NCBI GenBank assembly: GCA_018402565.1
Contig: JAGYIQ010000003.1
Location: forward strand, 509,746-573,745
DNA: 64,000 nt
Direction of reading: 5' to 3'
From: Pirellulaceae bacterium
GTDB taxonomy: Bacteria > Planctomycetota > Planctomycetia > Pirellulales > Pirellulaceae
The number at the start of each line of letters is the position of its first letter. Position 1 is the first letter of the stretch. The translations under genes and the position numbers were made by a program. Under the pieces are notes generated by a model. The model searched no databases. It was given only the letters and a program-made list of their open reading frames with translations, and was not told the DNA's origin. This document shows, in pieces, positions 36,016 to 44,342 of the stretch.

Positions 36016-38466
36016 ATGGGTTTAGCCTCAGCAATGACGACGGCGCTGTCCGGCTTGACGGCGGCGGAAGCCAAGATTGACGTCTTGGGTAACAACTTGG
36101 CCAACTCCCAAACGGTCGGGTTCAAAGAATCCGATGTGATTTATTCGACGCAGTTTTTTCAAACCCTGAGCAGAGGTTCCGCGCCCACCGGCAACAACGG
36201 CGGCGTCAACCCGCGGCAATTTGGTGTCGGTACCAAAGTCGCCGGCATTTCCACGTCGCATGCCCAAGGGACGATTACGCTGAGCAACAGCCAGACCAAT
36301 CTGGCGATTCAAGGCGACGGCATGTTTGTTGTCCAGGGCGCCGGCAACGAGCAGATGTACACTCGGGCAGGCGTGTTCGGGACCAACGCCAACAATGAGC
36401 TGGTGACACCCAACGGCAATCGTCTGTTGGGTTTTGCCGTGGATGAAGACTTCAACCTGCAAACCAATGGTATGCGACCACTCAGCGTCCCGATGGGTAT
36501 GACCGCTGTCGCCCAGGCTACGACCAGCGTCGTACTCGAGGGTGGCCTGCCTCCCAATGGCGAGTTCGCCGACACGGCCAGTGTGGTGCAGAGCCAGCCG
36601 CTGGGGGTCTCGTTTATTCCGGCCGCTGCGCTCCAAGGAATGAATGTCAACAGCAGTCCGGCCCCCTCCATCGCTCCGGTCACCACCAACTCGATTGACG
36701 GTGGTGGCTCGCATCCGGAAGATGCCACCTTTCGCTATCGATTTGTCTTTGTGGACTCTTCCGGCACCGAGAGCACGGTGTCGGCTCCGCTAACGGTCAC
36801 CACGCCGGTGGGCAACGGCCTTGCCGATAACACGATTCAGATCAACAACTTGCCGGTGCAGCCGACGTCGTATCAGAATTTGCGCGTTTACCGGACGGCG
36901 GCCAACGGCAGTGAGTTTTTTCGACTGACGGATTTGGGCCCAGGTGCCACCGGGTTCACAGATAACAATGCTATCCCGCTGTCGTCCGACGCTTTGAACC
37001 AAGACTTTTTGTCCGGGGGCTACACCTACCGGGTGACTTATTCGGTGGTGGGCGAGCCGGAAACACGACCTTCCCCGCCTGTTGGACCAGTCAGTGTGGT
37101 CAACGGCCGAATTCAATTGAGCAACTTGCCCGCGCCGCCGACACCGGCGCCCGGCGATCGCTTTCCGGCCTACGATACGGTGAACATCTATCGCAGTTCC
37201 CCCGCCGACCCCGGTAGCTTCTACTTGGTGCACTCGGGTGCGCCGGGCACCACCTTCACGGACAATCGCTCCGACGACGCGATCAGCGACTTGACCAATC
37301 CCGCCAATCGTGCCCTCAACTTCTCGGGGCCTCCGGTCGACACCGGGACGCTCTTGACCGAAGTCGTGGTGTTGGATGGCGAAGACTACGTCCCGGCCTT
37401 CGAGCTCGGCCAATTCTCCTTGAACTTGCGGAAGGGTGGGGACGCAGGCAAGTCGTTTACGCGATCGATGGAGATCACGGCTAGCACACGCATCAGTGAT
37501 CTGATGCAGTTCATCGAAGATTCCGCTGGCATCGTTCGTCCGAACGCCAGCAACGGTATTCCCACCTCCCTCAGTCGCTTGCCGGGCGAGCCCGGGAACT
37601 TAAGTGCCGGTGTCACGTTGGTGGATGGCGCGCTGCGAATCATCTCCAACAACGGCAGCATCAACTCCGTCTCGATCCCCGCAACCGGGATGCGGATCAC
37701 GAACGCCGACGGCATTCGCGAACTGGGTATCGGCTTCACCAATCGGCAACGGGCGACCGGTACCACGGCCGCCACCGAGTTTGTGGCCTACGACTCCTTG
37801 GGAATTCCACTACAGGTTCGCGTCTCGGTCGTGATGGAGTCGCAGAGTCGCGATTCGACGGTGTATCGTTGGTACGCCGATTCTCCCGATAACGACCCGA
37901 CGGTGGGCGACAGTACCCACGTGGGGACGGGCCTCATCGAACTGGACGGAATGGGCCGTTTGAAGAATGTCACCAACACCACCGTGACGATTGGTCGCTC
38001 CAATGTTCCGGCTGACCATCCGCTTTCGTTTGACTTGAACTGGGACATCATCAGCGGCTTGGCCTCCGATCAGGCCGTTGTGACGGCCTCGAGTCAGGAT
38101 GGTGCCGGTGCGGGGACATTGACCAGTTTTGCTGTGAATCGCGATGGCTCGATCACCGGTGTGTTCTCCAACGGCAGTTCCCGCCTGCTGGGCCAGGTGA
38201 TGTTGGCCGTCTTCTCCAACCAACAGGGTCTGATCCAACGGGGCGATAACCTGTACGGCCACGGCGTGAACGCGGGCATTGCCCTGCGCCGTCCCGGTGA
38301 TGGCAGCGGCGGCGAATTGATCGCCGGAGCGTTGGAGTTGTCCAATGTCGACATCGGTCGAAATCTGATCGATCTGGGCCTGGCCTCCACCCTCTACCGC
38401 GGTAACTCGCGGGTCATCTCGACGACGCAACAGTTGCTAGACGAGTTGCTCAATCTTCGCCGTTAA
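36016..38466 (+). CDS. flgE: Flagellar hook protein FlgE, enlarged
   Basis: The hook subunit. Of 816 residues (about 400 in E. coli), the ends are canonical: N-terminal GLTAAEAKIDVLGNNLANSQ, TVGFKESDVIYSTQF, the TRAGVFGTNANNELV loop, and the C-terminal LELSNVDIGRNLIDLGLAST followed by an STTQQLLDELLNLR end. The middle carries about 300 extra residues resembling two fibronectin-III-like repeats (ATFRYRFVFVDSSGTESTVS; GYTYRVTYSVVGEPETRPSP), each followed by YDTVNIYRSS/NLRVYRTA strands. GAGGTG sits before the ATG. The expansion should decorate the hook surface. A 153-bp gap separates it from flgD. Confidence 0.9.
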   Translation: MGLASAMTTALSGLTAAEAKIDVLGNNLANSQTVGFKESDVIYSTQFFQTLSRGSAPTGNNGGVNPRQFGVGTKVAGISTSHAQGTITLSNSQTNLAIQGDGMFVVQGAGNEQMYTRAGVFGTNANNELVTPNGNRLLGFAVDEDFNLQTNGMRPLSVPMGMTAVAQATTSVVLEGGLPPNGEFADTASVVQSQPLGVSFIPAAALQGMNVNSSPAPSIAPVTTNSIDGGGSHPEDATFRYRFVFVDSSGTESTVSAPLTVTTPVGNGLADNTIQINNLPVQPTSYQNLRVYRTAANGSEFFRLTDLGPGATGFTDNNAIPLSSDALNQDFLSGGYTYRVTYSVVGEPETRPSPPVGPVSVVNGRIQLSNLPAPPTPAPGDRFPAYDTVNIYRSSPADPGSFYLVHSGAPGTTFTDNRSDDAISDLTNPANRALNFSGPPVDTGTLLTEVVVLDGEDYVPAFELGQFSLNLRKGGDAGKSFTRSMEITASTRISDLMQFIEDSAGIVRPNASNGIPTSLSRLPGEPGNLSAGVTLVDGALRIISNNGSINSVSIPATGMRITNADGIRELGIGFTNRQRATGTTAATEFVAYDSLGIPLQVRVSVVMESQSRDSTVYRWYADSPDNDPTVGDSTHVGTGLIELDGMGRLKNVTNTTVTIGRSNVPADHPLSFDLNWDIISGLASDQAVVTASSQDGAGAGTLTSFAVNRDGSITGVFSNGSSRLLGQVMLAVFSNQQGLIQRGDNLYGHGVNAGIALRRPGDGSGGELIAGALELSNVDIGRNLIDLGLASTLYRGNSRVISTTQQLLDELLNLRR

Positions 38467-38552
38467 GATCAACTTATTCGGATTATTCGACGATAAGTGA
38501 AAGGATGAGAACGGGTAGTCGGGGGCGGTCGCGTGACCGGAGGGAAAGACGC

Positions 38553-38780
38553 TTGATTCGCGTGACCAAGCTGGACGGCACCCCCATCGTGCTGAATGCC
38601 GATTTGATTCGCTATGTCGAGCAATTGCCCGATACCTACATCACACTGACCAGCGGTGATCGGATGATCGTCCGCGAAACGATGGAACGGGTGATGGATC
38701 TGGCAATCGCTTATCAGCAGCAGAAGCACCTGCTGCCGCGCGACTGGCGATTGAGTCATTCCCGTGACATCCCTGGCTAG
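38553..38780 (+). CDS. flbD: FlbD-family flagellar protein
   Basis: A short protein of 75 residues in the family found between flgE and motA in many spirochaetes and planctomycetes. It matches in the core LIRVTKLDGTPIVLNADLIR and RYVEQLPDTYITLTSGDRMI. I chose the TTG at 38553: GGAGG is placed 9 bases upstream and translation then begins at the family N terminus. A start at 38505 would add 16 Arg-rich residues. Role: swarming or flagellar regulation, not well defined. Confidence 0.8.
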   Translation: MIRVTKLDGTPIVLNADLIRYVEQLPDTYITLTSGDRMIVRETMERVMDLAIAYQQQKHLLPRDWRLSHSRDIPG

Positions 38781-38826
38781 CCGCTCGGGAGTCTAGCAAC
38801 GTGACGGAGTGGAACTAGGGGACATC

Positions 38827-39594
38827 ATGGACATCACAACCATTATTGGTTTGATCGTGGTCGCCGTCCTGTTGGTGGTTTCCATTGTCATCGGCGGCGG
38901 TTCATTCAATAGCTTCGTCGATGCTCCTTCCGCCATGGTGGTGATTGGAGGAGCGATCGCCGCCACCATGATCGCCTGCCCGCTGAAGGACTTCCTCAGC
39001 GTCTTCAAAGTCTCGCTGAAAGTCTTTTTAAACAAGGCCGAGAGCATCCCGAAGATCATCGATCAAATCGTATCTTTGGCCGAAGTTGCTCGTAAAGATG
39101 GCCTCCTGGCTCTGGAATCCCGTTTAGCAGATATTGATCATAAGTTTATCAAGTTGGGTGTCCAAATGGCGGTCGACGGCTCGCCGCCGGAAGTGATTGA
39201 GGATATTCTCCGCACGGAGTTGGACTCGGTCGCCGCGCGACACTCGCTGGGCAAGGGACTGATGGACACCATGGGACGCTACGCACCGGCTTACGGAATG
39301 ATCGGGACCCTGATGGGTCTGATCATGATGTTGGCTAACATGTCGGATCCGTCCAGCATCGGTAAAGGTATGGCGGTCGCGTTGATTACGACCCTGTACG
39401 GCGCGATTATCTCCAATGCCGTTTTCTTACCCTTCGCCGATAAACTCAATTCCCTGAACAAAAAAGAGCTCACCGCGATGGAGATCGTGATTCGCGGTAT
39501 CATGGCCATCCAAGCCGGCGAGAATCCCCGCGTGATTCGCCAAAAACTCAACTCGTTCCTGGCCCCCAAGGCTCGACCCAAAGAAGCGAGTTGA
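38827..39594 (+). CDS. motA: Flagellar stator protein MotA
   Basis: Inner-membrane stator subunit of the proton channel that drives the rotor. The 255 residues show four membrane helices; the first is IIGLIVVAVLLVVSIVIGGG and the conserved Pro-containing third region reads GRYAPAYGMIGTLMGLIMML. The cytoplasmic loop has the family pattern ARKDGLLALESRLADIDHKF. The ATG at 38827 follows AGGGGAC; a GTG at 38809 is less likely. motB follows after 3 bases. Confidence 0.95.
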   Translation: MDITTIIGLIVVAVLLVVSIVIGGGSFNSFVDAPSAMVVIGGAIAATMIACPLKDFLSVFKVSLKVFLNKAESIPKIIDQIVSLAEVARKDGLLALESRLADIDHKFIKLGVQMAVDGSPPEVIEDILRTELDSVAARHSLGKGLMDTMGRYAPAYGMIGTLMGLIMMLANMSDPSSIGKGMAVALITTLYGAIISNAVFLPFADKLNSLNKKELTAMEIVIRGIMAIQAGENPRVIRQKLNSFLAPKARPKEAS

Positions 39595-39597
39595 TCC

Positions 39598-40359
39598 GTG
39601 GCACAAGATGAAGATCCACCTCCTGGCGTGCCCGAATGGGTTGTGACCTTCGGCGACATGATGTCCCTGCTGCTGACCTTCTTTATCATGCTGGTTTCGC
39701 TGAGCGAGATCAAACAAGAAGAAAAGTATCAAGCGCTGGTCGAATCCATTCGCAAACAACTGGGACATGTCTCGAGCCGGGAGAGCACCATTCCCGGACC
39801 CGCTAAACCGCGCAACTCTATGGTCCAACAAGTGGCCAATTTGGCCCGCGCCAAACGACAAGACTTGATGCAGGGCGGTCAAAAAGTGGAAGCCCCCACC
39901 GGCGAAAGCCGCACGGTTCAAATCGTTCGGCCCGGCAGTCGCACCGTGGTTGGTACCAACGTTTTCTTTGCCGAGTTCGAACACGATCTGCGAGCCCTGG
40001 AGAAACAAAAACTGGCCGACCTCGGGCCCAAGATCATCGGCAAACCCCAAAAGATCGAAGTCCGCGGGCACACGAGTCGCAAGCCGCTGCCGGCCGGTTC
40101 GACCTACTCCGACCACTACGACTTGGCCTACCAACGTGCGCGACAAGTCCGCGAGTACCTCGTCAAAGAACTCGGAGTCGAACCCTACCGCGTCCGCATG
40201 ATCGCCGCGGGCTCCGACGAAGTCCTCCACGCCGGTGTCGACCCTGACAAGCTGCTGCTGAACTCGCGGGTCGAGGTGTATCTGCTAGATGAGTTGGCAG
40301 AAGGACTGACCGGGTCCGAGGCAGAAAGACAGGAACGACTCATCGAGTTGCCCCAATAA
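39598..40359 (+). CDS. motB: Flagellar stator protein MotB
   Basis: The peptidoglycan-anchored partner of MotA. The 253 residues begin with a short N terminus, then WVVTFGDMMSLLLTFFIMLV with Asp20 as the proton-carrying residue. The C-terminal OmpA-like domain (about 115-245) includes IEVRGHTSRKPLPAGS, YDLAYQRARQVREYLVKELG and NSRVEVYLL. GTG start. It is the last flagellar gene; a minisatellite and a reverse-strand gene follow. Confidence 0.95.
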   Translation: MAQDEDPPPGVPEWVVTFGDMMSLLLTFFIMLVSLSEIKQEEKYQALVESIRKQLGHVSSRESTIPGPAKPRNSMVQQVANLARAKRQDLMQGGQKVEAPTGESRTVQIVRPGSRTVVGTNVFFAEFEHDLRALEKQKLADLGPKIIGKPQKIEVRGHTSRKPLPAGSTYSDHYDLAYQRARQVREYLVKELGVEPYRVRMIAAGSDEVLHAGVDPDKLLLNSRVEVYLLDELAEGLTGSEAERQERLIELPQ

Positions 40360-40366
40360 CGCCCAG

Positions 40367-40431
40367 CGTTTACGCACATCGTTTACGCACATCGTTCACG
40401 CACATTGTTTACGCCAATCGTTTACGCACAC
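40367..40431. repeat. 13-bp minisatellite
   Basis: Five tandem copies of CGTTTACGCACAT (with small changes) follow the motB stop. No hairpin or promoter role is evident. Confidence 0.85.
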
Positions 40432-40531
40432 CGATGAGCGATGGGCTTTTGGCAATGGACTGTGGGCAACGGGGGCAACGGGCTATCTATGTCCGCGAGC
40501 CGCAAGTCGCTGGCGGTCCAATCGGCCGCAG

Positions 40532-42079
40532 CTACCGTTCGCGTGCCAGCGTTGGCCGAATGCTTGGCCACTCGTCGGCTTGTCGCTGCAACCACTGGGC
40601 GGTGGTTTGCCGTCGCTGCTTGTCGTCGCTACTGAGCCAACTCTGCAAGCTGCTCAGGCTCATCTGCAACAGGACCTCCGGTCGCTCGGCCACGCCCGGT
40701 CGCACGGTGGCTGGCCCGGTCGGTGGGATCATCATGGTATACGGCCCGCCTCCCGGACCCAACAGCTGGAAGCACAATTGCCGCTGTCGCCCGGCCGACG
40801 CGTTGATACCAAGTCCGCCAACCGTTGCGGGACCTCGTTCGGCCAATTGGCTCATCAAGTCGCCGATCTCCTCAGCCAATCGTTCCAGCACCGCTCGAGC
40901 TGCCATGACCTTATTCACGGCCGGGGACCGCGTCTTGCCCCAGCGATCTCGTTCACCGAACTCCAAATAACGCGTGACGACGGCTTGGTCCAACCGCGGG
41001 CACGGCAAGTGGCCTGCCAGACGAGTCAGCTGGGTGGTGTCGAACTGCGGATCCGTCGTGTCGTAGTCTTGATAGATCTTCATGGCCTCGAACATCTTCG
41101 CCGCGAAGTCGCTCTCCATCGCTTGCTGCCCGGCCAGCTCCGGGCAGAACTCCACGCCTCGAGAGCCGAAATACCCATAACAATATTGGATCAGCTCCCG
41201 CGGTGTGATGCCATGCTCGGGTGCCAAATGAAATGTCCGGCCTGCAGCTGCCGGGGCTTGCAGCAAATGCGTGATCACCGCCGATACCCACTGCACCGGG
41301 ACGATGTTTCGTGGCTCATCCCCACTCATCGGCAAGCGGATCGGTGTCAGAATTTGGCCCGCCTCGTCGCGTTCCTGCTGCGGTACCAACAAGGCCATCG
41401 TGCGCAAGTACAGGTACAGGCCATGGTAACTGCTGGTATACCCCGTCTCCGAGTCCCCTGCGATCACGACCGGTCGATAAATGGTCGCCGGTCGTCGCAG
41501 CTTGGCGGCTCGCACCAATCCCTCGGCCACCCACTTGCTGTGTTCGTAGTCGTTGCGAAACTCGGGCTCCGTCGGGTAGTCCCCCTCCATCACTCGGCCC
41601 GCCGACCGACCCGCCACATAGGCCGTCGACACGTAGTGGAACTCCTCCAGACCCAAGTCCTCCACCCAGGCCAGGACCTGCCGCGTGCCGACGACGTTTG
41701 TCTGCCACGGCTCACCTTCGCGGCTCGGGCCAAAAAACTTCAATACCGCCGCATTGTGCAAACAGCCTCGCACGTGCCGCCGACACCAAGCCTGCGCTTC
41801 CGCTGATAGGCCTAAATTCGGCGACCGCACATCTCCCGCCAAGACCACCGGCCGAGGTAGCAGACGCCCCTGCTCCCGCTCCCACCGCTGCATGATGGCC
41901 TCCACCCGCTCTTCGGCCGAAGCTCGCTTGTCGGGACGCACCAAGACCGCCACCGGCAATCCCGCTGACAAGAGGTCGCGCAGAAGGTACTGGCCGACCA
42001 GACCCGTTACGCCCGTCAATAACCAATAATTGCGTTCGTCCGCCCCAGGACGGGTCGGCGGCGTAGGCTCTTTTTTCAA
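40532..42079 (-). CDS. Thioester-reductase-like SDR protein (NAD-binding 4 family)
   Basis: A 515-residue protein. The first 350 residues match the thioester/fatty-acyl-CoA reductase type of SDR: Rossmann motif LLTGVTGLVGQYLLRDLL, HYVSTAYVAG with Ser/Thr, YEHSKWVAEGLVR (Y-x3-K catalytic pair) and PATIYRPVVIAGDSETG. These proteins reduce carrier- or CoA-bound acyl thioesters or build polyketide-type ends with NADPH. The C-terminal 150 residues (AVNKVMAARAVLERLAEEIG; then QLCFQLLGPGGGPYTMMIPP) are an extra domain I do not recognise, possibly a lipid-carrier (SCP2-like) fold. No biosynthetic cluster surrounds it; it stands alone between motB and a leader region. Confidence 0.75.
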   Translation of the reverse strand: MKKEPTPPTRPGADERNYWLLTGVTGLVGQYLLRDLLSAGLPVAVLVRPDKRASAEERVEAIMQRWEREQGRLLPRPVVLAGDVRSPNLGLSAEAQAWCRRHVRGCLHNAAVLKFFGPSREGEPWQTNVVGTRQVLAWVEDLGLEEFHYVSTAYVAGRSAGRVMEGDYPTEPEFRNDYEHSKWVAEGLVRAAKLRRPATIYRPVVIAGDSETGYTSSYHGLYLYLRTMALLVPQQERDEAGQILTPIRLPMSGDEPRNIVPVQWVSAVITHLLQAPAAAGRTFHLAPEHGITPRELIQYCYGYFGSRGVEFCPELAGQQAMESDFAAKMFEAMKIYQDYDTTDPQFDTTQLTRLAGHLPCPRLDQAVVTRYLEFGERDRWGKTRSPAVNKVMAARAVLERLAEEIGDLMSQLAERGPATVGGLGINASAGRQRQLCFQLLGPGGGPYTMMIPPTGPATVRPGVAERPEVLLQMSLSSLQSWLSSDDKQRRQTTAQWLQRQADEWPSIRPTLARER

Positions 42080-42630
42080 TGGACTAGCTATCCTCCGCGC
42101 ACGATGCGGCTATGGTCAGAATTCTTTCGGCGACGCCTTCCGATCCCTCTCCAGTCTCTAAAGCCTAGTTCCTGGCTTGCTAGCACGGAAGCTTCAAAGC
42201 CGCTAAGTCACCTCTTTTCAAACGCTCGCTTGAAATAACTGCCTCACAGCCATCCTTAAGATCGCTAATTTCGTTTTTTTCCGAACCACCGGCCGCTTGG
42301 GTGCGTATTAGCCGGACGCGATCTCAAGACGAGGTCCCGATCCAGCGATCCGGCGGGCCCCTTCGGTCCCCCGGCCTGTGTCGATCGATCCGCTACTCAG
42401 GAAGTGCTAGCGATGAACACCTTATTCTCTGGGCGAAGACGATTCGGCGGTGGCTGTGACCGCCTGAGTCCAAAGCCCCGCGATACTAACAACTGTCAGG
42501 AAGAAACACGGGCGACTCACCGGTCGAGAGCCCCTCCCTGTTGGTTCGACAGCCAGGTCGCCAGCCGGCACCTCTCGAGCCAATCACTCGAGAGTCGCCG
42601 ACGCGACAACCACTTGAAAGGAATCACGCC
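42080..42630. other. Long intergenic/leader region
   Basis: Between two divergent genes. It contains several palindromic stretches, such as GGCGGGCCCCTTCGGTCCCCC near 42350 and CTCGAGCCAATCACTCGAG near 42580, so the mRNA for the gene at 42631 may have a structured leader. I saw no riboswitch consensus, tRNA or open gene. Confidence 0.4.
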
Positions 42631-42999
42631 ATGGCAAAGTTCTACGTACAATCGGGTTTGGTAGCTCACATCGTGACGGCCAACGACGCGTTCAGCGCGG
42701 CGCTCTGGGCCATGCACCTGGTTATGGAAGATGTCGTGCCAGTGGAGGAGGTCGATTGGTTGGACGAAGCGGACCAACCCGAACACGGGTTCGCCGATGG
42801 CCTGCTGAAATTGGGCGAGGAGATCCTGGTCAGCGAGGTGGGCTGGGGTCGCGAGGAGGCCGGCCGCTTTGACACGGCCGACACCTTGGCCGAGTGGAAC
42901 CAGTTGGTCATCGCATTGACCCGCCTGGAAGCTCGCTTGCAGTTGGACCCGGTCAGCGAGCACCGCATGGTGGCTGTCGCTGACCTGTTATCTAATTAA
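42631..42999 (+). CDS. Hypothetical acidic protein
   Basis: A 122-residue protein of unrecognised family, acidic (many Glu/Asp), mixed alpha/beta, without membrane segments (MAKFYVQSGLVAHIVTANDA at the start). GAAAGGA precedes the ATG. It is flanked by a long leader upstream and by fabI converging from the other strand. It resembles small conserved planctomycete proteins whose role is unknown. Confidence 0.55.
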   Translation: MAKFYVQSGLVAHIVTANDAFSAALWAMHLVMEDVVPVEEVDWLDEADQPEHGFADGLLKLGEEILVSEVGWGREEAGRFDTADTLAEWNQLVIALTRLEARLQLDPVSEHRMVAVADLLSN

Positions 43000-43134
43000 G
43001 TGTCGGGGCTAAGTGTGAGGACCGAAGCGGTCGACCGGTGGGTCGCCGCCGTCGGCTGGCGGGCTAGTTCCTGAGCTAGTTCGCGAGACTTTCGGCGGCG
43101 GCTGGGATCACGGGTGGCTGGGATCACGGGCGGG

Positions 43135-43953
43135 CTAGCCCCGCATTTTTTCGGCCAATCTGCCGGGGGATCCCATCGTGCTGAAGCCGCAGTCCAGGTG
43201 CAGGATTTCGCCGGTGATGCCATCCGACATGTCGGACAGCAGGAAGGCGCCGGACTTGCCCAGTTCCTCGTTGGTGATATTTCGCCCCAGCGGCGACATG
43301 CCTTCGTAGACGGCCAGCATTTCCTTGACGCCGGCGGCGCTGCCGGCCAGGGTGTAGACTGGGCCGGCGCTGATCGCGTTGACTCGGATGCCTTGTGGGC
43401 CCAAGTCGTGCGCCAAGTAGCGTGTGGTGGCATCCAGCGCGGCTTTACAAATGCCCATCACGTTATAGCCCGGGACGCACTTTTCTCCACCGAGGTACGT
43501 CATGCAACAGATGGCGGCCTTGGGCTTCATCAAGGGACGTAAGTAGCGGCAGGCGGCGATCAAGCTGTAGACGCTGACGTCCATGGCCAACGCGAAGCCA
43601 TCGCGGCTGGTGTCGATCGTATCCAGCTTCAAGTCGTCGGTTTTGGCAAACGCGATCGAATGCAGCAGAAAGTCGATTTGTCCGAACTCCTGGGCCACTA
43701 CTTGGGCCACATGCTCCAAGTCGGCATCTTGTTGGATATCCATCGGAACCAGAAACTTGGCCAACGGGTTGGTCGAGGTGCACTTTTCGACGCGGGCCCG
43801 ATTGCGTTTTTTGTCGTCGTCGGCTCGGTCCGGCAGATGCGTAAAGCCGCACTCGCCACCTTGATTCATGATCTCTTTGGCGATTGACCACGCGATAGAG
43901 CGATCATTGGCGACGCCCATGATCAAGCCCCGCTTACCCTCGAATAATCCCAT
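43135..43953 (-). CDS. fabI: Enoyl-[acyl-carrier-protein] reductase FabI
   Basis: NADH-dependent last step in each fatty-acid elongation cycle. The 272 residues show the FabI N terminus KRGLIMGVANDRSIAWSIAK, LLHSIAFAKTDDLK and the active-site segment MTYLGGEKCVPGYNVMGICK with the Tyr-x6-Lys pair (YNVMGICK), then GIRVNAISAGPVYTLA. I chose the ATG at 43953, preceded by AGGAGA. A monocistronic gene upstream of a repeat-rich gap. Confidence 0.94.
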   Translation of the reverse strand: MGLFEGKRGLIMGVANDRSIAWSIAKEIMNQGGECGFTHLPDRADDDKKRNRARVEKCTSTNPLAKFLVPMDIQQDADLEHVAQVVAQEFGQIDFLLHSIAFAKTDDLKLDTIDTSRDGFALAMDVSVYSLIAACRYLRPLMKPKAAICCMTYLGGEKCVPGYNVMGICKAALDATTRYLAHDLGPQGIRVNAISAGPVYTLAGSAAGVKEMLAVYEGMSPLGRNITNEELGKSGAFLLSDMSDGITGEILHLDCGFSTMGSPGRLAEKMRG

Positions 43954-44021
43954 CTCTGTTTCTCCTGTGAGGTTGGCCAAGGTCGGCCGCGATTTGGCCC
44001 GCTGTCGCCCAAGCCTGCCTG

Positions 44022-44152
44022 AATCGACTGACTCGACTGACTCGACTAAATCAACCGTGGCGACTGAACCAACTGAGCCAGCCGAGGTGACTGAACCAGC
44101 CTAGGTGACTGAACCAGCCTAGGTGACTGAGCCAACTGAACCAACCGAGTGT
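44022..44152. repeat. Short direct repeats of CTGAACCAGCCTAGGTGA type
   Basis: An 18-bp unit (AGGTGACTGAACCAGCCT) is repeated with variants between fabI and the sigma-54 activator gene; the left part has CGACTGACT repeats. No coding role is seen. Confidence 0.75.
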
Positions 44153-44342
44153 GGCTGGAGCAGCGGCTTTGTGGGCGGGGGGCCGATTTGGTAGGATATC
44201 GCCCGCCCCGGGTCCTCTTCCATAGCACCCGGAGGTCGCGGTCCCATCAGTGGCACAGTCTAGCACGGCGGTCCAAATCGCGTAACGGTGGGTTTTGGGG
44301 TTCGTTCCTGGTGCGTTGTCTGGCGAGAACCGGTCGATAAAC

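Noticed and set aside
42400..42560. A possible cobalamin or cyclic-di-GMP riboswitch upstream of 42631
   Set aside because: No conserved core such as the B12-box or GEMM tetraloop elements could be matched.
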